DNA of 64,000 nt from Roridomyces roridus. Lineage: Eukaryota; Basidiomycota; Agaricomycetes; Agaricales; Mycenaceae. The notes under the pieces were generated by a model. That model worked only from the letters and a program-made list of their open reading frames with translations, made no database searches and was not told where the DNA came from. The translations under genes were made by a program, and so were the position numbers. The stretch spans positions 496,001 to 560,000 of the forward strand of contig JARKIF010000003.1 of assembly GCA_029378245.1 (NCBI GenBank), written 5' to 3'. This document shows, piece by piece, positions 24,501 to 35,573 of the stretch; positions within the stretch are counted from its first letter, which is position 1; each line of letters begins with the position of its first letter.

Positions 24501-24876
24501 TAAGTTCTCCGCAAGCATCGGATAGTTCAGCCGAGAGCTCGTCGATGAGCGCGTAGGCGTCGGTCATTTCATCCGTGAGTATGTCGTTTTCAAGTTTAAT
24601 GCGTGTAAGTCGTCGATGGAGTGATGAAATCGTACGTTGGTGCTCGTCGATGGTCACCGTGGCATCTGCGAGGGATTCTCGAGTCTGTGACAGTTCTCCG
24701 AGAGCAGTGTCAAGCTGAGAGCGCAGCGAAGGCGTTCTGGATGACTTGGATGGTCTGGACTTAGCTGCAGCCGAAATCTCCTCTTCGTCCCTCTTCCGCG
24801 CCTTCTCCGAATTGCGCTCCCGATTCTGTGCATTCACCCGCTCCAATTGTAGTTGCCTTCCCGTCTTTATGGGCAT
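21512..24876 (-). CDS. Transposase-like protein of the TIR element (coiled coil, DGTT and CHKDLN motifs)
   Basis: Four exons in transcript order: 24876-23471, 23418-22358, 22311-21825 and 21773-21512, 1,071 codons with all phases agreeing. Residues about 20-230 are charged, with long heptad-rich coiled coil. The central part has VSSDGTTIKRVNHEGRHI, HDHTAETQLEGEM, then NMDHAKDGKKK, and exon 2 has GGCMCHKDLNAF. I recall this motif set from repetitive, unnamed proteins in mushroom genomes. The Asp and His residues could form a nuclease-type active site, but that is inference; the fold is not assigned. Exon 4 encodes an acidic Ser/Asp/Glu repeat tail. Open from start to stop, so the copy may be young or still coding. 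Confidence 0.7.
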
Positions 24877-25328
24877 GCCACGCGATGAGATCGAGTAGGA
24901 GGCTTTAGTCGTGATTCTGAGCGAGTGGACGCGTCGGGAGGGTCGAAAGAGAACCTGTGTCGGTGGTAAGAGCCAAGATTACGCGTCTTTGATGGCCGAT
25001 CAACAGAGACTCAGATTGCAGCACATCCTCCAAACTCAAATGGCGGCCAATTTTCAAGGTAAGTATCCCAAACCGTAGTTCAGACCCTTGTCCTTGGATT
25101 GTTCGCGGCGGATTTCGAAAAATTCATGTTATGCTCTGAAAGCAGTGTATTCTTCCCGCAAAATGACAATATACATAGGGAATCGACTCAATCTCGAGAA
25201 TTTGCCGCGGACATTCTATTCAAATAGGTCTCAGATAGTCTCACAATTATTTTCAGATTTTTCGTTCGCCGTTGTGGAAAGTAATTCTGCGTACCAAATG
25301 CCCTGATTTCGACGACGGGCAGACAACC

Positions 25329-25357
25329 GGATCACAGGGTGTCACGTTTGCCATCAA
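25329..25357 (-). repeat. Right terminal inverted repeat of the element
   Basis: Read on the minus strand it begins TTGATGGCAAACGTGAC, mirroring 20971-20999. It abuts the 3'-truncated MYND fragment. Confidence 0.75.
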
Positions 25358-25689
25358 TTACATGGCTCACGCCCATCATCAGACTCTTCGAGCGGGCGAC
25401 TCGGATTTGCGATCACCGACTCGAAAATTTCGTTCCAAGAGTCCCGAATGGACCCAACTCGAGGCGCCCCGATATTGACGTCGTGGGGAATGTGAGCGAG
25501 CGTGGCTGCCAGGTTCTGTAGCCCGTTGATCGGCCCCCAAATATTGCTTTGGGGCTCGCACCGCTCGACGAAAGGCTCCAGCTGCGCAACGAACCGCGCA
25601 CGGAGTTGAGGTGGGGGTGCCTTGGATAGAGTCGGAGCACCGTACTGGCGAACAGCGGCGTTTCGGAGACGAATTTCCTCTGCATTCAT
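25358..25689 (-). pseudogene. MYND-type gene, 5' fragment
   Basis: From the ATG at 25689 the frame matches the N-terminus of paralogues A, B and D: MNAEEIRLRNAAVRQYG, LRARFVAQLEPF, IWGPINGLQNLAATLAHIP and IRDSWNEIFESVIAN. Homology then degrades: at the DNA level a CTCGAAGA-GTC stretch still resembles the LEDVRRW region but with one base missing. The element border follows. The promoter-side sequence (CCATCAG, TTCTCCTGTTTCAATCA, then GTTGATCCG...CTAGATAA at about 25740-25795) matches that upstream of paralogue A. It is read as the separated 5' end of paralogue C. The small overlap between the two halves means a simple single insertion is not proven. Confidence 0.72.
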
Positions 25690-25930
25690 GATGGAATGAG
25701 ACAGAGGGACGTTTTTTTGGGCTGGGACAAGTGGCGACGACCATCAGTTCTCCTGTTTCAATCACAATCGGCGTTGATCCGTTGCCTAGATAAAAAAAGC
25801 GTTTCGTCGGACAGAGATTAGAATTTGAGCAGCAAGCAAGGAGAGGTAAGTTTGTCAATTGCAGCGACCTTGGCTACGGATACAAAGTTCAACTTGCTCT
25901 CGAAACAAGAAAACCCGGCACTCAGCACGC

Positions 25931-27811
25931 TCATGTCTTGTAGAAAACCCGATCCGCACCCGGACCCATCCCTTTAGCAGTGACCGAATCCGCAAGTCCC
26001 TGTAACATCGGCAATTTCACACGCAACAAATGCGAATGCTTGCCCCCAGGCAACTTGACCTGCACGAGCGTATACGAAGGCTGCGCCTCGAGCGTCTCGC
26101 AGGGAAGTATCTTGAACGGGACGGTCGTATAGTCGAATTCAACCGCAAGCCGTTTGGTCCGATTCATCGTCTCGAGGACCTGATACCCCTTTTCCATTCG
26201 GTCCTTTTCCAAAACCCGAGAGATGTAGTCTTTGTTTTCTGCGGAGAGCTTGACTTTCTTGCCTTCTGGATACACAAAATGAGTGAGATGCACGATGAAG
26301 GAGCGCTGGGAGTACGAACCCAATCGGTTTGCCCTGATTTCCTTGCAATATGCCCTATGGCCGCCTGTCACCCAATCTCGTCTCTGGCATTCTGTCGAAC
26401 AATACGCGCTGTCCATGCACCCGACACAATATCGCAAACAATCGTCTTTATAATCAACGCGATTGCACTGTCGGCAAGTCAGATTATCAAACGAAGAGGC
26501 CAGTTATTGAGGACCTACCGATTTACTGGCGCAGACCAAGTAAATCGCATTCCCCGCCACCTGTATCCGCTCTTCGAGCAATTTCTTGAAATCAGACCAA
26601 GCTTTCCATATTGGACTTCGCCGGTCTATGCGGCGCTCGATTGAATCCCTTTGAATTTTCCTAAGCGCTTTTGCCGCCGAGCGCACGACAGGGAGATGCA
26701 CCAGATACGGTTGAAGTTGGTCTTTGAAGAAGGGTAAAAGCCTTGCATGCGCAGCCGCCGCAGAGGGATCGAAGCCGACCAAGAAGGAGGAGAGGAAGCC
26801 AGCTTCGAAGGCTCTGATCATGGAGGACAGGCCGTCTCCGAGGGCAATGTAGGTATCAAGTTGACTGCAGCCCCATCGCATCGCCTCGACGGACATGTCG
26901 TCCCGGAGGGGGTGTCGCGGGCAGACAACGCGGGCCATCGCACGAGTCGTGTGGTGAATGGCATTCCGGGCGACGAAGGGAGGGTGTATCGCTCCGTCGT
27001 CTCTTTCCAGTAGGTGCATGACCAACATGTCGGCAACGATAGCTCTCCGATCTTCATGCTCCGCCGTGTTCAGGACCGTATAGTCCCGAATGAGGTGCGC
27101 CAACCCAGCGTGCGCCAGCTCATGTATATCCCTCTTCGTTTGTCGAGCAAGTTCCTCTGAGAAGGGAGGCTCGCGATTGACGTCAACCTGCTCGTACATT
27201 ATATCGCCCCAACAGAGCAGCGCAAAGTGCAACGTCTCGCCAGGGCCTTTGACTGGTCGCATGGGGAGTGCTGGGCCCCACTGCGCTTGGAGACACCATA
27301 TATTCCCTAGAATCCCCAGCGCGCCGTGTCTGTTGATCCAGTAGCAGATCGAGTACTCTGGGAGTTCGAGACATGCCAGCAAGAAATTGACGATGGCGCC
27401 CAACACAACAGCTCTAGCCTCCATGCTAATCCTCAGACGACCGGGAGAAGAAAAATCGGAACTGAGTTGGTAAAGAAACTCGATCCACCTCTGCACATTG
27501 TCGAGCTGCCCTTTCGCGATGCTCGATTCGAAGATGGCGTTCCATGCATCCTGGACAGGCGCTTTGCGAGGCGTCCCGAGCTTCACATTGTGAGGAATCG
27601 AACAAAGCGTGGACCCAAGGTTTTCCAGCTGGATGACTGGGCCCCACTGGATGCTCTGGGCCGTCCCACCAGTGGGCTTGATGAAAACTTGCGAATCCAG
27701 CTGCACGATGATTTGTGCACACAATTCGGGTGCAGAGATTATTTCGGTAGGATGTGAGAACTTGTACTTGCTCTCCGCAAGTTCTCTGAGACGGACCTCG
27801 CGTGGATTCAT
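25931..27811 (-). CDS. MYND-type zinc-finger protein, paralogue D
   Basis: Three exons in transcript order: 27811-26519, 26467-26320 and 26265-25931, 591 codons. The N-terminus MNPREVRLRELAESKY, the helical middle (QWGPVIQLENLG, NVQRWIEFLY, TRAMARVVCPRHPL) and the finger (CASKS/CNRVDYKDDC, CVGCMDSAYCSTECQRRDW) follow the family order. Intron sequence at 26468-26518 is nearly the same as the corresponding intron of B (17803-17853), and the 3' flank is shared, so B and D diverged recently. The intron at 26266-26319 is in frame, as in B. Function unknown; MYND fingers are protein-interaction modules. Two extra Ala codons (SAAAAHARLL) distinguish it from B. Confidence 0.82.
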
Positions 27812-28009
27812 GGAGTGGAAGTAGAGGGAAGAAAGGCTCGTGATGGTGACATAACGAAGGGGAACTTCTTCATGGCATTAAATCTCGATACAGAAAACAG
27901 CAATCTCGCCAGAATTACCCAATATTCTACTGTAAAAAAGTCCACCGAAAGAAAGGAGCGTGTGCGGTACAGGTACAGAGTCCGGGAGTCCATCTGTCTA
28001 GGTCTATGA

Positions 28010-31000
28010 TCATGTACAAGTCGTGGTGGGAATCGACGCATTGATTGCGTTCCAAGTACTGCAAAAAACCAGACATGAGAATCCTCCAGCTGACAGACTA
28101 GTACAAGTACTCACTCTGGATACGTGCACCCAGCAACCGGCCTAAAATGGAAGGCAAGGACGCCCATCAGTCAATCAAGCAGTCTCGGAGAGAGAGAAGA
28201 CGCACACGAACGCCAGTGCGGTATCCGCACTATTATTCCACCCATTCCCAACCGCAGCCGTCGGCGCCGCAGTGAACGTAGGCGCAAACAAAGTCGTTAC
28301 CTTCCCCGTGGCGGTGTAGGTCGGCAACAAGCCCACCGTCGTACCAGAGAACGATGGAGACAAGGTCGTGGGCGGGAAGACATGCGATGACGTCTGATCG
28401 GCGTTGATGCTCGTCGGCCCAGCCTAATCTCCGAAAAAGACAAAGTTACCACCACGCAGAGCCGCGGCAGAAGAAAGGACTCACGCCGGTAGCGGAGGCG
28501 GGTAGTGTTCCGTCAAAGATCTGAGAAGAGCCTAGAACGGATGCACAGTGCCCAATGGCTTCGCGGGGATCTAAAGCCGGAGGAAGAAGAAGTGAGCACG
28601 ACATCACCCTGGAAGGAAGGACAGACACGCCTTTAGGAATCCAGCCCCTTTCTAGCCCGAGCTGATAATGCCACAGGGGGCTCGAGGACGTTCCCAGAAC
28701 AGTCGAGTTGCCAATCTTCCACGTCCAGAAGAAGAAGTTTTGCAGCTACCAGTGGCTCAGAATGATCGAATGGAAGGACAAGCAAGCAGTGACTCACAGC
28801 ATCCATCGTCGCCAGTGTTACTTGTTTTAAGCTCGCCGTGAGTGTGGCGTTGTATGACTAGAGAGCGAATCAGCACAGCTTGGATACATGCAGAGGAGGG
28901 AAGCCCACCGCCCAATCATCTAGCACAGCACAATTGGGAGCAGCCGAAGTAGATCCAATGCCGTTCAGCCTGCGGAAAGGAGCGGTGAGCGCGGGGTGCG
29001 AGCTTAACGAGAAGCCTCACCATAATCCACAATCGTTGATCGCAGTAGAGAACTCTCCCCCTAGCGTAACACCAAACGCCTTGGACGATTGATTGGTAGC
29101 GATCGCCCAAGCGCTAATACAGGATTCAGCGAAAACGACGGACGCGGGAGGTGGGCATCCACCAAGGCTTGACGGCCATCTGATCTGGGCTACGGGAAAA
29201 GAGAGAATTTAGCGTTTTCCAATCATTCTCCGACAGTTCGTGGACACGAACGTGCTAACATAATCGTATGTGAACGCCAGGTACTGTTCAGCAGTCAGAT
29301 CCACCCGCCCCTGGGAACATCAAGACATACCGGGTGCTGGTCGAGGGCGACACGGTCCGCGCCGGCCAAGAATCTACACCCCAGATTGATTTTTCAATGC
29401 GTGTGTACTCGTGAGTCGACGCACCCTTCCCAGATTGCCGGCTGTGTGAACGGTGAATCTCGATGCATTCAATAGGCAAGAGATGCTTACTCCCTGGAAA
29501 GCCTCATGGATCGCTATGTATGGGCCCCTCCCAGCACCGACTCCCCTAATTCGGGGTCAGTAACGATCAGGGACGGTGCGAAGAGAACGTGCGTCGCTGT
29601 CCGAATGGCTTCATAGGCGCCGTAGTAGAAGCTTTGCACACCCACTTGACCAATAGCACTCCATAGGATCTCGTTTACGATCCCAATGCTGCGGAGGACG
29701 GTCAGCGGAACCCCGAAAGCGTAAGGTAGTCGCACATGCAAACGACATCTCTATACTGGTCCTGGCTGGCGAACTCGGTCAGAATCCGGAGGTAAGTCAG
29801 AGTGCGCTGGGCATTCGCGATGCCCATAACGCCGTTCATGCTGCAAGATCAATCAGCCAACGTTATACACCGAGAGCCATCTTACAAATTGACGGTTCCC
29901 GCTGATTGCGGAAACAGGATTAGAGTTGGAGACGCACGGGGCCGGTATCACACACCTTTGCCCGAATGGTTCTGTGCTTGATGCTCAGTGTCAATAACGA
30001 AAGATCGGGAAGAACGCACCCATCCATTCTGACTGCCTGGGAGAGCATGCAAGTCCATGAATATCCGGATACCGTACTTGCGCGCCCATTGGATGGCCTT
30101 GAGGAAGTACGTCCAAGAAGTGCCGACCAGGAACGGCTCGTCGTTGAGAGCTTCAATTGCCTGCGCATCGCCGTGAGTCAAGGCTAACGACAAGGGAAGA
30201 AATGCTGACCCAAAAGCCGATCGGAATTCGCACCCAATTGAGGCCCGCTGCGGCTATGTTGGCAAAGTCCTGCTCAGTCTGAAATGCCGATCAGAAGGAG
30301 TCGAATACGAGCCTGGTTGCTTACGATGAAGGTCTTGTAGTGCTCCTCCATCTCAGAGGCAAGATTGGCGCCCATGGCGATGGACAGGGTCCATTCGTCC
30401 ACGATCGCGATGCTGCTCGAGTTGACGTATTTTTCGTATAGAGCAGGTGCGATGAACGGCTCGGTCACCAGCCAACCTCTGCTCCGCGCGTCAGCCTCGT
30501 CCTGGACATGACTTGGAATGCTCACCCTAGATTGACGCCCCGTGCGACATCTGTCCCCCACACCCACTCCTCCGACCCGACGCGAGGACTCCACGATTGA
30601 GCCTTGCCTCCCATGGAAAAGGGATTCGTCGGGTCCTCCGCCCAGTCGCCGTCAAAGTCGTTCGTGTACGTGAAGGTGGTGCCGTCCGCCATCGTGATGA
30701 GACTGCCAGAGGTTCCCGTCGTCGGACCCGTCTTCCCGGAGGCATTCTTCGAGGCAGATTGAGTGGACGAGGAGCTCTTCTTCTTGGACCCAGAAAGTGC
30801 GACAGGGATTGCCACGGCGCAGATGACGGCCGCGAGAAGACATAAGGAGATGATGAGAATTTTCTTCCTTCGCGACTTTTTCGGAGGCGCCCGACGCGTG
30901 AGTGCTGTGGTGCTGTCCGCCTTTTGGGTATAGACAGGCCTCTGTTCCATGGATTCGCGATACTGCGTCAAAAGGGGTCGTTAGCAGACGATTCAGAAAA

Positions 31001-31122
31001 AACAAGTTTTCGGGACTCACCATGTCAATCAGGTCGTCCGCCGCCCAGACGCTCTCACGTCTTGCACCCTCCGTAGGCGACATCTCGTGCTCGTCCTTGC
31101 CCTGGACGGCTTCGTAGGGCAT
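28010..31122 (-). CDS. Membrane-anchored exo-1,3-beta-glucanase, GH5 subfamily 9
   Basis: Twenty-one exons, 682 codons. Transcript-order exons: 31122-31021, 30962-30526, 30478-30325, 30278-30210, 30160-30020, 29971-29956, 29901-29886, 29840-29736, 29688-29593, 29545-29491, 29441-29425, 29373-29331, 29283-29260, 29184-29021, 28969-28909, 28857-28798, 28745-28631, 28570-28485, 28423-28212, 28141-28115, 28058-28010. A basic cytoplasmic N-terminus precedes one membrane segment (residues about 69-91), then a Ser-rich stalk and the GH5 barrel: RGVNLGGWLVTEPF, IPIGFW, IFMDLHALPGSQNGWNHSGK. GIVNEI carries the acid/base Glu (about 353) and GGEFSTAINDC the nucleophile Glu (about 469). It should trim beta-1,3-glucan at the cell surface as a type II membrane protein. 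Two donors are GC rather than GT (introns 29546-29592 and 28571-28630). Several exons are 16-24 bases. Confidence 0.93.
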
Positions 31123-32075
31123 GGTGAAGGAGAAAACAGACGGGCACGATCGCCCGATCAGGGCTGTCTATACATGTTACCTCCGGGCGCTGTTGCCAAG
31201 ACGCGTCAAGAGCATGGCAGTAACACGTTCGTCGCCTTGACTATGCTCGAGAAGGCTCGAGAGAGAGAGGGCGCGCTCAGGTGGTCGTGCACAAGGTCGT
31301 GATGGCCAGAGGAAAGTTGATTGATGTCCTGATGGCACAACTTGTCTCCTAATTTGTTCACCTCCCTTTCTCGATTCATTTTACTGGATGGCGCAACAAA
31401 AGACTTTTACTCCTACGACAAGCTACGCGCTTGGGTGCCTTGGTCCATTTCAGTGGCACCACCGTTCGGTGGCTTTACTCTTCCGGTGACCGTCGGAGAC
31501 GCACCACGACAGATCGGCCACGACTGGAGCGCGAAATATCTCTATTCAAGACGAATTATTATATTGAAACGACTGTTATCAGCCTCGTGGTTTCATTGGC
31601 GACAGCTCTAGTGAATGCGCTTCTGAAGATTGTCAGGAACAAGGCCGCACAAGAACGGAGTTCACGGAGGTACCTTGACGTTGGAGCTACGTCTTTTGGA
31701 GATGATCTGGCTACCTCTTACCAGTAGGACCCCTCCCGTGCTTTTCTCTGCCTCTGGAGTCTGGACGCAACTACGCAACACGAGACGAAGGCCGGACGTA
31801 CGCCCAGGCTCGACAAGAAGTCGACTCTCGACTTGAATACTTCCTACTGCACACTGACACAATTTGATACTGGTCAAAATCCGAGACGCCACTGAATATT
31901 CCGACCGTGCATGCAGGGATGTATGGTCCAGGTGATCATGCCATGTCTTCTGTCCGGACTTCCCCCCCAGTGCCCTTCGATTGTTCATGAAGCACTCGGC
32001 TCCCGAGACGAAGAGCGCATGCTTAAAAGGTGCGCGAACCACACTAAATTCTTACACCCACCACCCCAACCAACC
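31123..32075. promoter_or_regulatory. Divergent promoter of glucanase and first permease
   Basis: No supportable gene. The right part (about 31780-32075) shares blocks with the region before the second permease (about 35230-35573): CTCGACTTGAAT, GAGACGCCACTGA/GAGATGCCACTGA, CAGGTGA, TCTTCTG, GCGCATG and TTAAAAAGG-like sequence. That suggests the permease promoter was duplicated with the gene. Confidence 0.5.
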
Positions 32076-34590
32076 ATGTCGAAGGAGAAAGATCTAGACA
32101 GCGACAAAGGGGACGTCTTCACCATCGAAGAAACCCTCGAATCCTTGCCTGAAGTCGGCTCCCCAGAACGCATCCTCGCCGAACGGAGGCTTGTTCGCAA
32201 ATTGGATGTTCGGCTCCTCCCGACGGTGTTCTTGATCTACATCATGAACTACATCGACGTGCGTCTTCCTTCCTTCTTCCTTCTTCGTGGTTCGTTACAC
32301 TAGAACTGACGGGGTCACAGAGGACTGGAATCACCACCGCTCGTCTCAAGGGTTTGGAGCAGGACCTCGGCTTGACGGGTACCCCCCAAACTCGGCATTC
32401 CATCGCAGTAACTAACCGCGAGTGTAGATCTCCAATACAGTGTGGTCCTCTCAGTTTTCTACGCCTCCTACTGCTTCTTCCAAGTGCCCTCAAACATGGT
32501 GCGTCTTGTACTATCACTGACATCGAGTTCCTGAACCTCCTCAGATTTTGAACCGCGTTACAAAGCCATCGTGGTACATCGGCGGTTGTGTCATGGCGTG
32601 GGGTCTGACCAGTCTGCTCACTGGCGTGCGTCTTCTCACTAAAAACTCCACTCAAGCTCATCCGTCGGATTTGAGAAAACCCACAACTACAGCGGAATGC
32701 TTGCTTGCCGCTTTATGATCGGAATTCCCGAAGTTTGTGCACTTTGTCTCGACTCAAGTACATATAATTTACTGACTGGCACAAATAGGCTGCGTTCTAC
32801 CCCGGAACGCTTTTCTTGCTCTCACGGTGGTATACGAAAAAGGTGGGTGCATACGAATGGCTTATGTATTCGTAATTAATCCATTCATTCAACAGGAACT
32901 CGCCTTCCGCTCAGCGATACTGTACACTGGTTTGCTTATTTCCAATGGCTTCGGAGCGGTAAGCCACCATCTACTCGTCAAAGAAAGGCTTTTAACGTTC
33001 ACTAGTTAATTGCCGCTGGTATTCTGTCTAATATGGACGGAGTGCGAGGCATCCGAGCTTGGCGATGGTAAGCAATCTTTCTCTCATGTTGAGACTCCTC
33101 TGACGTTGGAATCATATAGGATGTTCTACATCGAAGGCTCTATCACGATTCTTGTCGCGTTTTTCTCAATGTACGTTGTCGACCTTTCACTCCGATTCAT
33201 TATTATCCAACACATTTTCCAGGTGGGCGTTACCAGACTATGTATGTCTTCTACCAGAAACCGCGCCTGCAAATGTTCATCTTCTAGCCCAACAATACAC
33301 GCTGGATCATCGGGGACGAGCGCCGTCTAGCACAAGCCCGTCTCGCTGAGGACGCAGGCGAAGCGGACCAGGATAACGAAAATGAAAGGTGCGTCTGATT
33401 TAGTCTATAGAATTCAACTCGCGGCTGATCACCTCCAAGTCCTTTCAAAGGCCTGAAACTGGCCATCAAAGATCCCTTGGTGCTCACCTTGGCGGTCATG
33501 AACTGTGCACAGCTCCTCGGATTGAGTTTTGTTAATTTCTGTGAGTCCAGCTCCAATTTTCACTACGAGGTTGAAAAACTGATGATACTCCATCACAGTC
33601 CCAACGTCTGCATCTCCGCTTCTCTCTGAATCCAATTTGTTCTGAAGGAAAACTTTATAGCTTGACTTCCACGCTTGGATTCGGCTTCACAAGTAGTTTG
33701 CTCCTTGCAGCGTACGTGCCACTCCTTATCCATACTCCGCCCGTCTTTAACCTGTACGCTAGTCCTCCGTGGGTATTCGCCTCAATCGTAACCTGTGTTA
33801 ATGCATGGCATGCCGGTTCGTTCTCCTGTCCTACTGTCAAACAACCACTCATCGACATATTTTGTCCAATTCAACAGACAAAACCGGCGAACGATGCTTC
33901 CACATCTCTGCAACCTGGTGGGCTGCCATCATCGGCTTCATCATCTCCCTCGCGACAAACTCCGTCGGAGGGAGGTACGTCTCGATGTTCCTGATGGCGT
34001 GCGGGTATGCTGGTGCGTCGCTCGGTACCTCCTACGTTTAGGCCATATCTGAGTGTGAATAGGATTCGCGTTGACTGCGGTGTGGGTATCTAACGTGATT
34101 CCACGACCTCCTTCGTACGTCCTCTGTTCAATCCAATTCTCCGCCGGTCATTCAAATGAATCTTAACCAGAAAACGTGCGGCGGCCATCGGTATCGTCAA
34201 CGGGATCGGCAACACAGGGACCCTGTGAGACCATCCATCCTTTTTGTCGAACTCCCTGCTGACAATTCAAACTCACACAGAATGGGCTCGTACGTGTGGA
34301 AAGCACAATGGGGGCCGTTGTACCACAACTCTATAATCATCTCCCTCTGCTCTTTGTGTCTCGCCTCGGCCTTGGCTTTCGGTGCGCCCTTCTTCCTCTC
34401 ACCAAATTGTTCAACGTTTAACATTCATCGGCAGGCGTCCGTCAGCACCTTATCCGGCAGAACAAAAGGCTGGACGAGAACGAGCTGCAGGGTGTGGACG
34501 AGGTGCGTGTAAGGGAGGCGGCGATATTGGAGGGCATCTCGTTCGAGCAGGCGATGAAGAGGAGGAAGGGGTTCAGGTATCTTTACTGAG
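32076..34590 (+). CDS. MFS transporter, allantoate permease (Dal5/ACS) family, copy 1
   Basis: About 20 short exons between the ATG at 32076 and the TGA at 34588-34590; 19 introns could be placed with GT/AG borders and matching phases. The cytoplasmic start is acidic and leads into RKLDVRLLPTVFLIYIMNYIDRTGITTARLKG split by intron 1. Then come GMLACRFMIGIPE/AAFYPG, KKELAFRSAILYTGLLISN, GVRGIRAWRW/MFYIEG and WALPDYPNNTRW. The C-terminal half has DKTGERCFH and KRAAAIGIVNGIGN. Its end, LEGISFEQAM...FRYLY, is shared by all three copies. This family of 12-segment plasma-membrane permeases takes up allantoate, ureidosuccinate, nicotinate, pantothenate and related anions with protons; the substrate cannot be read here. 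Single exon coordinates are not listed because some tiny exons have alternative acceptors. Confidence 0.87.
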
Positions 34591-35573
34591 ATGGAGCAGT
34601 GAAGATGTCAAAAAAATACGATAGATCCAGATATTAGTTACTTTTACTTTTATTGTCACATACGATATATATATACGACAAGCCGTCGATTTTGTCTCCT
34701 GTTGAACTCATCGGCATTTTTCGGCTGTAGGGCGTCATCCGCATGCCGATGCCTGCCGAACGTTGAAATCAGTCGCATGTTTGTTCATGTCTCTGGCTGC
34801 CATCAGACGCGCTTTCCTCCCGACCACGGCGACGCGCACCGATATTGCACTGCCTGCTAGTACAGACCTCCGTTTGGCCCGGTTGTCCGACATTCTCCTC
34901 GGACTTGCCCTTCCCACGTCGTGTGCCTTCGAGTCGTCCCAACGTGCTGAAGCACCGTTCTCGTCTCCGTCGAACGCGTCAGCTGGCGGCTTTACCCCCT
35001 TCCCGACAAATAACTCTTCCGCCAATTGATTCATTTTGCAGGGACATGGAACGACGGGTAACGACGCTCCCTTCTTATCTGATCTCATCCCGCCGCCTTC
35101 TCAATTGACTTACGGTAGTGCAGGCACCCGTGCGTACTCTGTGCGACCAAAACCCAAATTTGAGCGACTTATTTGAGGAATCTGACTGATTAAGCCCATT
35201 CGTGTCCCGACATTCCCATGTTCCCATTGTGGAGTCAGGACGGTGCTCCGCAACAGACGACGGGAGCCCAGAAATACACCAGCCTCGCCAAATTCTCGAC
35301 TTGAATGGTTCCTAAGTATTACATCTGGGAAATAAACCGCGCAAGATACCCCAAGCTTGCCAAATACCGAGATGCCACTGACCATTCCGTACAGTGATGT
35401 GTTTAAACGTCGTACTCAGGTGACCATCCACGCCGTCTTCTGCCCGGAGGTTCTCCAATTCAGTGCCTTTCTTTGCTCACGGGATGTCCATGTCAAGTCC
35501 TGAGAAGAAAATAGCGCATGGTTAAAAAGGCTGACGCGCGCGCCACACTAGACCCCCTCTCCCCCAACAAGCC
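34591..35573. other. Spacer between permease copies 1 and 2
   Basis: No gene I can support. Overlapping open frames of about 90-120 codons occur on both strands around 34735-35088 but show no domain. The right third is the probable promoter of copy 2 and resembles that of copy 1. Confidence 0.45.

Larger units (their letters stand above)
20971..25357. mobile_element. 4.39-kb DNA transposon with terminal inverted repeats, inserted in the MYND array
   Basis: The left end reads TTGATGGCAAGCGTGAC at 20971 on the plus strand. The right end, read on the minus strand from 25357, begins TTGATGGCAAACGTGAC: 16 of the first 17 bases match, and similarity continues weakly (TGTGAYC) to about base 28. One large four-exon gene fills the interior. 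MYND-gene homology ends at both borders, the 5' part of a gene to the right and the 3' part to the left, in the orientation expected for an insertion. No clean target-site duplication is visible, so exact ends may be off by a few bases or the copy is old. Confidence 0.75.

Noticed and set aside
20960..25370. Target-site duplication at the transposon ends
   Set aside because: Left flank (...CTTGTCG) and right flank (TTACATGG...) share no convincing duplicate of 2-10 bases.
34735..35088. Overlapping open frames on both strands between permeases 1 and 2
   Set aside because: Neither strand shows a domain or a promoter-like context; both are open only because of base composition.
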